NCBI GenBank assembly: GCA_020072905.1
Contig: JAIQGB010000281.1
Span: 1 to 6,033, forward strand
Origin: Terriglobia bacterium
Lineage (GTDB): Bacteria; Acidobacteriota; Terriglobia; UBA7540
DNA length: 6,033 nt
Reading direction: 5' to 3'
Shown: piece after piece, positions 1 through 6,033 of the stretch
Numbering within the stretch: position 1 is the first letter of the stretch
Layout of the letters: each line of letters starts with the position of its first letter
Made by a program: the position numbers and the translations under genes
Notes under the pieces: model-generated
What the model was told of the DNA's origin: nothing
Databases searched by the model: none
What the model saw: only the letters and a program-made list of their open reading frames with translations

Positions 1-247
1 TCAGCGCGCCGCGGGCGGCCTTGGTCCCGACGTTGCGGGCGTGGCTCGCACCGCCATTGTGGCTGCGAATCAGGCGCGTCGACGGGAAACGGCGTTCGAC
101 GATCTCCGCGCTGCCGTCCGTCGAGCCATCGTCCACCACGATGATCTCGATGAGATCGCGGGGATACGTTTGGGCTTCGACGCTGGCGAGGGTCTCCGCG
201 ATCCAGCGCCCGTCTTCTTCCCGATCGATATCGATCGTCAGATTCAC
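1..247 (-). CDS. Family 2 glycosyltransferase, N-terminal part (runs off left edge)
   Basis: The reverse strand reads open from a GTG at 245-247 to base 1, giving about 82 residues without a stop, so the 3' end is outside the window. The diagnostic piece is IIVVDDGSTDGS at about residues 37-48, the nucleotide-sugar binding strand of GT-A fold family 2 glycosyltransferases. It is preceded by WIAETLASVEAQTYP and followed by NGGASHARNVGTKAARG, both standard for the family. Such enzymes transfer a sugar from a nucleotide donor to a lipid, polysaccharide or protein acceptor at the cytoplasmic face of the membrane; the acceptor cannot be told from this part. The first strand (NLTIDIDREEDG) is a poor match to the usual VIIPxYN segment. 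The frame stays open upstream of the GTG for at least 120 bases but has no ATG, so the start is not certain. No convincing Shine-Dalgarno is visible. Confidence 0.85.
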   Translation of the reverse strand, partial: MNLTIDIDREEDGRWIAETLASVEAQTYPRDLIEIIVVDDGSTDGSAEIVERRFPSTRLIRSHNGGASHARNVGTKAARGAL

Positions 248-355
248 TCTTTCATCATACCGCCACCCCGGGCACTTCCGCCCCCAGATCGGATTACCCG
301 CGATCAACGCCGTAGAGAAGTTTCGCGCATCGTGAGGGGCGACGGCTAGGGGAGA

Positions 356-463
356 CCGGACACCCACGAGTGGCCGACGATTATTCCCGACGAGCTGTGG
401 ACTCTCTTCATGGGGCATCCGCACCCGACATCGGGACTGGTGCTTGTGGAGAACTTCCGCTAG
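356..463 (+). pseudogene. Possible 3' relic of an alpha/beta-hydrolase (esterase-like) gene
   Basis: A plus-strand frame after a stop at 347-349 reads DTHEWPTIIPDELWTLFMGHP and stops at 461-463. The THEWP...ELWxLF pattern resembles the C-terminal catalytic-histidine segment of LpqC/feruloyl-esterase-type hydrolases, where H-x-W-P is followed by an amphipathic helix containing W-x-F-F. Only about 35 codons are open, with no start and no upstream homology seen, so this would be a dead tail if real. The match is from memory of the family pattern and is weak; a chance open frame is a serious alternative. Confidence 0.25.
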
Positions 464-546
464 TTGTCCCCCTGCGCTCCGACCCGCGCTTCCAGAACCT
501 CCTGCGCCGGATGAACTTTCCGGAGCAGCCCTCCGCGTGGCAATGA
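460..546 (+). pseudogene. 3' relic of a TPR-repeat protein gene
   Basis: The plus-strand frame reads PLRSDPRFQNLLRRMNFPE followed by QPSAWQ and a TGA at 544-546. This is the very characteristic C-terminal end of tetratricopeptide-repeat proteins (often serine/threonine kinase-TPR or winged-helix-TPR fusions), which usually close with an LRSDPRFQxLLRRM segment. Upstream in the same frame there is no TPR helix pattern and no credible start, so only the last 25 or so codons of the ancestral gene remain. No function is expected. Its presence next to another apparent gene tail and a truncated RT marks this stretch as a site of gene loss or recombination. Confidence 0.55.
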
Positions 547-1116
547 CCTAGTTCTCCAGCCTCTGACTGCCGTCTGTATGTATATCCCACGACTTCGGGC
601 CTCACCCACAGCCTGTCAACTTGCCCTTCCACGGAGAAAATCATCAGCATGGATCGATCGCAGAAGCCATTGGGCCGCGAAGTCAGCAAACCGTAGACGC
701 GGTCCTCACTCGCAGCTTGGCGGTTGGGCCTGGATCACGGCACACTCGGACAATATCAGACCGGGGCAGATGAGGCGATCGGCCCGAGAATCCCTTCCGT
801 CTGCGCGACTATTCGGCAATTGGCAGCCAGACCGGCAAGAACTGGGGCGTTAGGTGAGGTGTATCCGGAATTTCCGGCGACGGGCGGCATTCGTTAGCAC
901 GCGGGGAGAGCAAACAGCTCGGCGAGGTCCTGTACCGCTGACTCGCAGGTTGACCAGGCGCCCCGTGGTGATTTCTTGGGTTGCCATCAAAGAAGTCATT
1001 ACTATCAACACGGTGTCCGTCCCGGCCCACCGCCAACGGTTTCGTCTTAGGCGGACTAGGACCATTTTTATCTCGGTCAGCCAAAACAGAAGTTAGGCGA
1101 ACGGGGTGACGGCACG
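547..1116. other. Gene-poor stretch, nothing assignable
   Basis: Several overlapping open frames exist on both strands (for example minus 809-1135, plus 854-1096, and a plus frame ending in GIR at about 894). Their predicted products are rich in Arg, Pro and Ser, carry no recognisable domain, and lack ribosome binding sites. A short inverted repeat (CCGGAA/TTCCGG, one-base loop) sits at 865-877. GTTRRRY heptamers lie at 849-855 and 1092-1098, the second 18 bases before the RT start. A non-coding RNA linked to the RT cannot be excluded, but no stable extended fold is obvious by eye. Confidence 0.4.
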
Positions 1117-1704
1117 ATGGCGACGCTCGACACACTTTGCGCGCAGGGGTACCTGCCCAAGGAGCTTCCGCCGCAGTTTTCCTCAGTCAGCCTGGGCCGC
1201 TTCATCGCCGCCGGCGCTGGAACCCTGCCGGCGGAGTTGCAGAACTCGACTCGGATCCCCGATACGGGTGTGCACAGTCTGGCGAGGTTCGGGGTACAGC
1301 GGCGTCAGCTCGGCAATCCTAATCCCGTCACGTTTTCGAAGCTGGCATCGTCTATGGTAGCCAACTGGCCCATACTGACCGCTGCGTTCTCGCCCTCGTC
1401 GTTCTCGGAAACGAAACCCGCTGATCGCCCTGCCCCGGACCGCCCGTTTGATCGCTCGGATTCATTTGGTTCACGTCCCTTCGTTCGCGCACGGGTCCGC
1501 AGTACGGCCCGCCACTTGGTGACGGCCGACGTATCCCGCTTCTATCAATCGTTGTACACCCACAGCATTCCATGGGCGTTACATACAAAGGAAGTCGCCA
1601 AGACCAACAGGAACCACGTGCTCCTGGGCAACCAACTAGACCGGCTCGTGCGCGATGGCCAGGACGGGTGGGCTAACAACCGGATCATAAGCCTGAGTTC
1701 TTGA
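1117..1704 (+). pseudogene. 5' fragment of a defence-type (Abi/UG-like) reverse transcriptase
   Basis: The 195-residue product matches the front part of a family of bacterial RNA-directed DNA polymerases. GYLPKELPPQFSS near residues 11-23, HSLARFGVQRRQLGNPNP near 53-70 and the RPFVRARVRSTARHL segment near 120-134 correspond to the N-terminal region and fingers. TADVSRFYQSLYTHSIPWAL at 136-155 is RT motif A, with the first catalytic aspartate at D138. After VRDGQDG (178-184), where relatives continue into the G-x-P-x-G motif B, the frame turns into WANNRIISLSS and stops. Motif B, the YxDD box with the two other catalytic aspartates, and the thumb are all missing, and I do not find them downstream in any frame. 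Relatives are, from memory, two to three times this length, so polymerase activity is not expected. The ATG at 1117 has GGGGTGA about 10 bases upstream. Assignment to the Abi/unknown-group RTs used in phage defence, rather than group II intron RTs, is from motif style; no maturase or intron domain V is seen. Confidence 0.8.
1671..1697 (+). other. Candidate half of an integron attC-like site at the RT break point
   Basis: Exactly where homology to the RT ends, the sequence reads GGCTAACAACCGGATCA and then TAAGCCTGA. Classical attC sites begin with an RYYYAAC box followed by AA and a TCAAGCC-like L'' segment, so the order and spacing are similar. The first box departs from consensus at one base, and no partner L'/R' half with GTTRRRY is found within about 140 bases downstream. 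It is therefore at best a degenerate or half site; chance similarity is quite possible. Confidence 0.2.
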
Positions 1705-1889
1705 GGGAAAGGGGTGACACTCCGAAGCAGCGGTACCTTCCGATGAGGTGGGTTCACCCTTTGCGGACGAGCTTGTTGTCCTGAATTTCTTCCTGATCTT
1801 CCGGACTCCAGGGGGACTCCAAGGTCTGGGACTCTATCACCTCTTTACTGACTCTAAAATCTCCCCTTCTGGGAACGACAGACGGAGCG
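1705..1889. other. Spacer between converging RT fragment and ROK gene
   Basis: No gene can be assigned here. A minus-strand frame with an acidic tail (SPEDQEEIQDNKLVRKG, stop at 1754-1756) is open through the spacer but has no good start or ribosome site. A weak inverted repeat pairs GGGTGA at 1712-1717 with TCACCC at 1754-1759 across a long loop. The octamer GGACTCCA recurs at 1803-1810 and 1814-1821. No canonical hairpin plus T-run terminator is visible for either converging gene. Confidence 0.4.
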
Positions 1890-3077
1890 TTACCAAGCAC
1901 GACACAAGTCTTCAAGCGTCCTTTCGGCGACAGCCAGTGCAGCGCCCGCAGCCGTCGCGTCATCGGGTAGCTGAGAAATCGCAACGTCTACACGACTGAC
2001 TGATTGTTGGAGCGCGCGAGCCTTCAAGGTCCCGCGCAATGGCTCCAGTATCAAATCGGTGGCGGCCCGCGGAAGCGCTCCACCCAGAATGATCGTCTCC
2101 GGATTCAAGAGGTTAACGAGGCCGGCCATGGCGGTCCCGAGATGAGTTCCGGCTTCCCGAAGAACCAGTTCACACAACCGGTCGTGCGCCTTTGCGGCGG
2201 TGACGATCGATTCAATGGAGAGGTCTTCCGGAGAGCTTGTGCTGTCCTCCTCCCCTAGAACTGAACCGACTCCTTTTTCCAGCGCCGAACGCACCCTATT
2301 GATGATGGCCGCTCCGGAGGCGATCACCTCCAGGCAGCCTCGATTGCCGCAAGAACAGAGGTCACCGTTTTCGTCTATTGTGGTGTGACCGAGCTCTCCG
2401 GCCAGTCCGCTGGCCCCAACATAAGGATGTCCGTCTACGAAGATTGCCGCTCCAATTCCCATCCCGATGTCGATGCACACAAAGTTACTGTGTCCCCTTC
2501 CCTGCCCAAACTGCTGCTCAGCCTTGGCCCACGTCCGCACGCTGTCTTCGACGACGGTTAAAAGGCCGTATTCCCCTTCAAAAATCTGCTTCAGCGGAAC
2601 ATCGCGCCATCCCTGCACTTCCGGCCAGAAAAGAACGCTTCCCGCGGCAGTGTCGATCACGCCTGAATGGGCGATGCCGATTCCTTGAACTCGAGGGTCG
2701 TGCTGGAGGCAAGCTTTGACTTCGGGGTGAATCAAGCCCAAGGCATGATCTCTGCCTTTTGAAACGTGAGAGGATATCCTTTTATGTGACAGTACAGTGC
2801 CGAGGAAATCCGTCACGACAATTCGGGAGTAGGCCCTCCCGATCTCGATGCCGAGCAGGTGCGCGAGTGCGGGATTGAAGTGAAGCAGCCGCCTCCTCCG
2901 TCCCGCACGCGATCGGACCCGTTCGCCCTCCAGCAGCCATCCCTTCTCCTGCAATTGACGAATCGTAACTGTGATATAGCTCGGCGCTAGCCGCGTTTTC
3001 TCCGCCAGCGCAGCACGCGAAATATCCCTCTCGGCATAAATCAATTTCAAGAATTGAACTAAGTCTGTATTTCTCAT
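1890..3077 (-). CDS. ROK-family transcriptional repressor (NagC/Mlc/XylR type)
   Basis: This is a complete 395-residue sugar-responsive DNA-binding regulator. Residues about 5-60 form a winged helix-turn-helix (LVQFLKLIYAERDISRAALA, then SYITVTIRQLQEKGWL) with a basic RVRSRAGRRRRLL wing. The rest is a ROK actin-like fold: IEIGRAYSRIVVTDFLG near 77-93, the phosphate-loop-like DIGMGIGA at 203-210, and NPETIILGG at 325-333. The ROK signature is intact: E228-L-G-H231, then C241-S-C243-G-N-R-G-C248-L-E250, giving the His/Cys3 structural zinc site and sugar-binding residues. Where ROK kinases carry the catalytic Asn-Asp pair, this protein reads VVEDSVRTWAKAE; the catalytic Asp position falls on Ser179, so a regulator rather than a kinase is indicated. 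The length matches ROK repressors. The ATG at 3077 has only a weak AGGG about 9 bases upstream. It is transcribed in the same direction as the enolase-family and GH3 genes upstream and probably controls them or itself in response to a sugar. Confidence 0.93.
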   Translation of the reverse strand: MRNTDLVQFLKLIYAERDISRAALAEKTRLAPSYITVTIRQLQEKGWLLEGERVRSRAGRRRRLLHFNPALAHLLGIEIGRAYSRIVVTDFLGTVLSHKRISSHVSKGRDHALGLIHPEVKACLQHDPRVQGIGIAHSGVIDTAAGSVLFWPEVQGWRDVPLKQIFEGEYGLLTVVEDSVRTWAKAEQQFGQGRGHSNFVCIDIGMGIGAAIFVDGHPYVGASGLAGELGHTTIDENGDLCSCGNRGCLEVIASGAAIINRVRSALEKGVGSVLGEEDSTSSPEDLSIESIVTAAKAHDRLCELVLREAGTHLGTAMAGLVNLLNPETIILGGALPRAATDLILEPLRGTLKARALQQSVSRVDVAISQLPDDATAAGAALAVAERTLEDLCRAW

Positions 3078-3398
3078 CCGAATGCCCTGAGCTTGAGTAT
3101 CTGATCAATTCTGCAAGGTAACCCGGATCTGGTCGAGGAATCCCAGACTCCCCCAGAGAGGAGGGGCGCGGTTTAAGCTTCCCCCTTCAGTTATGATCAC
3201 ACTTTCCGCATCCGAGGATAGCGGCCAAGCGAGGTCAGGTCAAGAAATGCTTTGCCACAAACCTCGCCCTTGCTCTTACAGGCCCAGAACTGACGCCTCC
3301 CCGACGTTTCCCCCTTCGATGACCTTCCGTCTTTCGGCTTCACTCCCCTTGGCCTGCTTCGGCTCTCCTGGGGACAAAGCACTATGGTTAGCAGAGCG
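3078..3398. other. 321-base spacer between the enolase-family and ROK genes
   Basis: No coding region is supported. Short frames on both strands (plus 3193-3543, minus 3197-3421) lack domains and overlap real genes or the promoter. The spacer holds a good minus-strand promoter at 3215-3243 and two TGATCA palindromes, at 3102-3107 and 3194-3199, in the presumed leader of the ROK gene. No clear terminator hairpin with a T-run follows the enolase-family gene, so some readthrough into the ROK gene is possible. Confidence 0.5.
3215..3243 (-). promoter_or_regulatory. Sigma-70-type promoter for the ROK gene
   Basis: On the minus strand, TTGACC (3243-3238) is separated by exactly 17 bases from TATCCT (3220-3215). 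These match five of six and four of six bases of the -35 and -10 consensus, with ideal spacing. It points leftward to the ROK start at 3077 and implies a leader of roughly 130 bases. Two TGATCA hexamers in that leader are candidate operator cores for autoregulation, but this is speculative. Prediction is from sequence alone. Confidence 0.5.
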
Positions 3399-4709
3399 CT
3401 ATTTGTCTGAGCTTTGGGCAATCGTCTCGACGATCGCGTCCCCGCGCTCGAACGGTTCGGGGCGGAATTCGATGCCCAGTCCCGGCTTTTCCGGGGCGGT
3501 CACGAAACCGTCCTTCGGCACCGGAACGTTCTTGATGAAATAAGGATACTGATAGTTGTAGAAGTGGTAGCAACTTTCCATGATGAAGAAGTTCGTCAGA
3601 GCCGTTGCGGTGTGAATCGTGGAGAACCATAGAATGGGGCCCCCACAAGTGTGTGGCGCCGTGGGAATGTAATACGTGTCGGCCATATCGGATATCTTCT
3701 TGGCCTCGGATATTCCCCCGCACCAAGTCAGGTCGTACATGACAATATCGACGGCCTTCGCCTCGAGCATTTCCCTGAATTGGTAGCGCGTGGCGAGCCG
3801 TTCGCTGATGCAGATCGGAATCGATGTCTCCCTAGCCAGCACTGCGTACGACTCCATGTTGTCTTGGAGCATCACGTCTTCGAGCCACATGATCTTGTAA
3901 GGCTCCAAAGACCGGGCAATGCGCAGGGCGCACGGCAGGTTCCACTCGCTGCTTAGATCGAGCGCAATCTCCATCTCGTCTCCCACCGTATCGCGGATGC
4001 GCTTGATCCAGTCCAAGGCACTCTCCAGATCAGCGGGTGAAATGTATGTGCCACCCGTCCTGGCGGCGATCTGCTCATAGGGATAAATCTTGATGGCTTT
4101 GATCCCCCGATCGAGGAGGAAGCGTACGATTCGCTCGGTGTCGGTTTCCATCTTCATATTGTTGATGGTCCAGTAGTCCGTATACGTGTTGTAGACACGC
4201 AACTTCTGTTGGGCCTTTCCGCCTAACAGTCGGTATACGGGGACCCCGAGCGCCTGACCCAAAATATCCCATTGCGCGATATTGATGGCGGTAAGAATCC
4301 GCATATCGCTCCCGCCCCAGCCGTTGAAGGCAATCTGCTGAAACACCTCGTGCCACGTGCTCTCGATATCGCGGGGATCCCGGCCCAGAATCTTGCCCAT
4401 CCAACTGCGCTGTTCGAGGTCCTTGAGGATGCCGATTTGTCCTTCCGTGAAGGGATAGGTTTCCCCGACCCCGACGATCCCTGTATTGGTATGCAGCCTT
4501 ACCCACATCCATGGCACTTCCTCACCGTCGATTTTCAGGTCTCGCCGAAATCTCACCGCTTCAATCTTCGTGATCTTCATAGGTTCAGCGTTTTGGATCG
4601 CAGTAGCGCCAAGAGGAGAAGGAAGCGGGCTGCAGGGAGTGCTGACTCCGAGGGCCACCGAGGATAGGGCCGATCCTCTCAGGAAACTCCGCCTGTTCAT
4701 TGGGTTCAT
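3399..4709 (-). CDS. Tat-exported enolase-superfamily (mandelate racemase/muconate lactonizing-like) protein, probable acid-sugar dehydratase
   Basis: The 436-residue product begins with a twin-arginine signal (NRRSFLRGSALSSVALG at 5-21), with a likely end near ATA at 35-37, so export of a folded, metal-loaded enzyme is predicted. The mature part has the enolase N-terminal capping domain (about 44-160) and a C-terminal barrel. The three Mg2+ ligands of the superfamily are placed at D251 (IALDLSSEWN), E277 (WLEDVM) and E303 (ISERLAT). K207 in KAIKIYPYE is on the second strand, D326 is in YDLTWCGGISEAKKI, H353 is in TAPHTCGGP, and E378 is in FFIMES. The D...H dyad and pattern point to the dehydratase-like branch (galactonate/mannonate dehydratase relatives), which removes water from sugar acids to give 2-keto-3-deoxy acids. 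The His that usually follows the first metal Asp in galactonate dehydratases is Ser here, so the substrate is open. The start at 4709 is chosen for its strong ribosome site. It lies 46 bases after the GH3 stop and is very probably co-transcribed with it. Confidence 0.9.
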   Translation of the reverse strand: MNPMNRRSFLRGSALSSVALGVSTPCSPLPSPLGATAIQNAEPMKITKIEAVRFRRDLKIDGEEVPWMWVRLHTNTGIVGVGETYPFTEGQIGILKDLEQRSWMGKILGRDPRDIESTWHEVFQQIAFNGWGGSDMRILTAINIAQWDILGQALGVPVYRLLGGKAQQKLRVYNTYTDYWTINNMKMETDTERIVRFLLDRGIKAIKIYPYEQIAARTGGTYISPADLESALDWIKRIRDTVGDEMEIALDLSSEWNLPCALRIARSLEPYKIMWLEDVMLQDNMESYAVLARETSIPICISERLATRYQFREMLEAKAVDIVMYDLTWCGGISEAKKISDMADTYYIPTAPHTCGGPILWFSTIHTATALTNFFIMESCYHFYNYQYPYFIKNVPVPKDGFVTAPEKPGLGIEFRPEPFERGDAIVETIAQSSDK

Positions 4710-4714
4710 GGATT

Positions 4715-4722
4715 CTCCCTCC
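4715..4722 (-). promoter_or_regulatory. Ribosome binding site of the enolase-family gene
   Basis: The minus strand reads GGAGGGAG. Its GGAGG core lies 8 bases before the ATG at 4709, close to ideal spacing. The alternative in-frame ATG at 4700 would be 17 bases away, so the first ATG is preferred. The site lies in the 46-base gap after the GH3 stop codon, consistent with translation of a downstream cistron in one operon. Confidence 0.75.
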
Positions 4723-4755
4723 GCATTTGCTTCCTCGCTCCTCAGTGGCCGAAGG

Positions 4756-6033
4756 CTACTCTTTCACGTGCAGAACTCCCTTTGCCCGAATATCCTCGGA
4801 AGAACTCCCCACCATAATCTCAAAATCTCCCGGCTCCACAACCCAGTGCAGATCCCGGTTAAGCAGGGAAAGATCCTCTGTGCCCAGGGCGAAATCAACG
4901 GTCTTGGTCTCTCCGGGCCGCAGGCTCAGCCTCTGAAAGCCGCGCAGCTGTTTCACAGGAGTCGAGACGGTTCCCAGGACGTCGTGGATGTAAAGCTGGA
5001 CAACTTCATCGCCCGTGCGCGCCCCGATGTTCTTGACGTCCACACTGACCCGCGCGGTGCCGGCCGGCCCGCTTTCCGGCGGATCGATCCGAAGGTTGCT
5101 GTACGCAAACTGCGTATAGCTTAGGCCGTACCCGAACGCATACAGCGGAGACGCCGGCATATCGACGTAGCGTTCACCCCAGCCCTCCTTGATCCAGTAA
5201 GCCTTGGAGGGCTTGAAGTTGTAGTAGACCGGTAATTGTCCGACGTGGCGGGGGATGGTAATCGGCAGGTGCCCACCGGGGTTGTAGTCGCCGAACAGCA
5301 CCTCGGCGACCGCCTCTCCGCCACGTTCACCCGGCTCCCACGCTTCCAGGATCGCCGGCACGCTCTCCGCCGTCCAGCGAATGGAGAGAGGTCGACCATT
5401 GATGAGGACGACGATGGTGGGAGTTCCGGTCTCGGCCACGGCCTTAATAAGGTCCTCCTGCATGCCCGTGAGATCGAGGCTGGCGACATCAAAACCCTCG
5501 CCCACTGTGGGCCGATTCTTGGCATCGGATCGGTCACCGCTGTGAGCCTGCTCCTGTTGTTCTCCGACAACGACAATCGCGACGTCCGACTTCTTCGCCG
5601 CCCGCGTCGCCTCTGCAAATCCGCTCTTGTCACTCCCCAGTACGTCGCAACCGTTGGCGAAGACAACCTGGGTTTGCGGGGACACGCTTTTCTGGATCCC
5701 CTCAAGGACTGTGACGATGTGCTGAAGGACTCTGTCGGTCGTATAGTCGCCAAGCTGGTTTCTGGGCGCATTCGCATTGGGGCCAATCACGGCGATGGAC
5801 TGCAGGTTTTTGTTGAGAGGCAGAACATTCCTGTCATTCTTCAACAGCACGATTCCCTCTCGCGCCGCGCGCAGCGCCAGTTCCTGGTGCTCCTTTGCAT
5901 GTACTATCTGCATCGCCCGGACGGCGTCTACACGAGGATTCTCAAAGAGGCCTAAGCGAAACTTCTGCTCGAGAACCCGGCGCACCGCCCGATCCACTGT
6001 CTCAATGGAGGTTCGCCCCTCCTCGACGTTTTC
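4756..6033 (-). CDS. Glycoside hydrolase family 3 (beta-glucosidase/beta-xylosidase type), C-terminal part; 5' end outside window
   Basis: The frame is open from base 6033 to the stop at 4756, giving 425 residues; the N-terminal (beta/alpha)8 barrel with the nucleophile Asp is beyond the right edge. The visible part starts at the barrel-to-sandwich linker (RTSIETVDRAVRRVLEQKFR, then LGLFENP). It continues with REGIVLLKNDRNVLPLNK and SIAVIGPNAN, the alpha/beta sandwich (VAIVVVGEQQEQAHSGDR, VLINGRPLSI, EAWEPGERGGEAVAEVLFGD, YNPGGHLPITIPR, YAFGYGLSYT) and a C-terminal fibronectin III-like domain (VSVDVKNIGARTGDEVVQLY to the end). The candidate acid/base Glu is in VGEGFDVASLDL (codon 5497-5499). 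The enzyme removes terminal beta-linked glucose or xylose from oligosaccharides; the layout matches BglX and GH3 xylosidases equally well, so no symbol is given. A signal peptide would be in the missing part. The next gene follows after 46 bases on the same strand. Confidence 0.95.
   Translation of the reverse strand, partial: ENVEEGRTSIETVDRAVRRVLEQKFRLGLFENPRVDAVRAMQIVHAKEHQELALRAAREGIVLLKNDRNVLPLNKNLQSIAVIGPNANAPRNQLGDYTTDRVLQHIVTVLEGIQKSVSPQTQVVFANGCDVLGSDKSGFAEATRAAKKSDVAIVVVGEQQEQAHSGDRSDAKNRPTVGEGFDVASLDLTGMQEDLIKAVAETGTPTIVVLINGRPLSIRWTAESVPAILEAWEPGERGGEAVAEVLFGDYNPGGHLPITIPRHVGQLPVYYNFKPSKAYWIKEGWGERYVDMPASPLYAFGYGLSYTQFAYSNLRIDPPESGPAGTARVSVDVKNIGARTGDEVVQLYIHDVLGTVSTPVKQLRGFQRLSLRPGETKTVDFALGTEDLSLLNRDLHWVVEPGDFEIMVGSSSEDIRAKGVLHVKE

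Noticed and set aside
854..1096. Plus-strand open frame of 80 codons whose stop falls inside GTTAGGC
   Set aside because: The GTG start has no ribosome site, the product is arginine-rich with no recognisable fold, and the stop coincidence alone is not evidence of a cassette gene.
809..1135. Minus-strand open frame of 108 codons (and its alternative 850-1065)
   Set aside because: No domain, no ribosome site, Arg/Pro/Ser-rich composition typical of chance frames in GC-rich DNA, and it crosses the start of the RT fragment.
1712..1759. Inverted repeat GGGTGA/TCACCC as a terminator between converging genes
   Set aside because: Only six pairs, a loop of 36 bases and no T-run; too weak to call.
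1803..1821. Direct repeat GGACTCCA, two copies 11 bases apart
   Set aside because: Two short copies only; no sign of a longer repeat array or insertion-site duplication.
1754..1840. Minus-strand short frame from a GTG, acidic tail SPEDQEEIQDNKLVRKG
   Set aside because: Composition looks protein-like, but it is only about 28 codons, the purine-rich AGAGG abuts the GTG, and no family is recognised.
3193..3543. Plus-strand open frame of 116 codons
   Set aside because: Overlaps the enolase-family gene on the other strand and the ROK promoter; no domain or ribosome site.
4075..4512. Minus-strand 145-codon frame inside the enolase-family gene
   Set aside because: Shadow frame of a gene with clear catalytic motifs in another frame.
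5236..5955. Plus-strand 239-codon frame opposite the GH3 gene
   Set aside because: Antisense shadow of a well-supported GH3 coding region; no recognisable domain.

Overview
The window is a moderately GC-rich bacterial segment. No rRNA, tRNA, CRISPR array or complete insertion sequence was recognised. It looks like a chromosomal piece from a free-living, polysaccharide-using heterotroph, possibly Acidobacteriota or a similar soil lineage. That guess rests on three things: a Tat-exported enolase-superfamily protein beside a GH3 glycosidase, a ROK regulator, and a relic matching the C-terminal tail typical of large TPR proteins in such genomes. The phylum is inference and low confidence.

Left edge (1-247, minus): the N-terminal part of a family 2 glycosyltransferase that runs out of the window. 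From about 248 to 1889 there is no intact gene. Within it are two short plus-strand remnants that look like 3' ends of lost genes (an alpha/beta-hydrolase-like tail near 356-463 and a TPR-protein tail near 460-546), then an unassigned stretch. At 1117-1704 lies the front part of a reverse transcriptase, broken after the first catalytic aspartate and before the YxDD box. GTTRRRY-type heptamers lie before the RT, and a sequence resembling the 5' half of an integron attC site lies at the break, but no complete attC can be folded.

Right part (1890-6033, all minus): a leftward sugar-use block. A GH3 beta-glucosidase/beta-xylosidase-type enzyme enters from the right edge (its N-terminal barrel is outside). 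Forty-six bases after it comes a Tat-signal enolase-superfamily protein (acid-sugar dehydratase type) with a strong ribosome binding site. After a 321-base spacer carrying a good sigma-70-type promoter comes an intact ROK-family transcriptional repressor. A plausible reading is that the GH3 enzyme releases sugars outside the cytoplasm, the enolase-family protein acts on a sugar acid or related product in the same compartment, and the ROK protein senses a sugar and controls the locus. The shared-pathway idea is inference from order and strand.

I do not see an intact novel system. The features most worth following are the truncated defence-type RT with cassette-like borders and the exported enolase-family enzyme paired with the GH3 gene.
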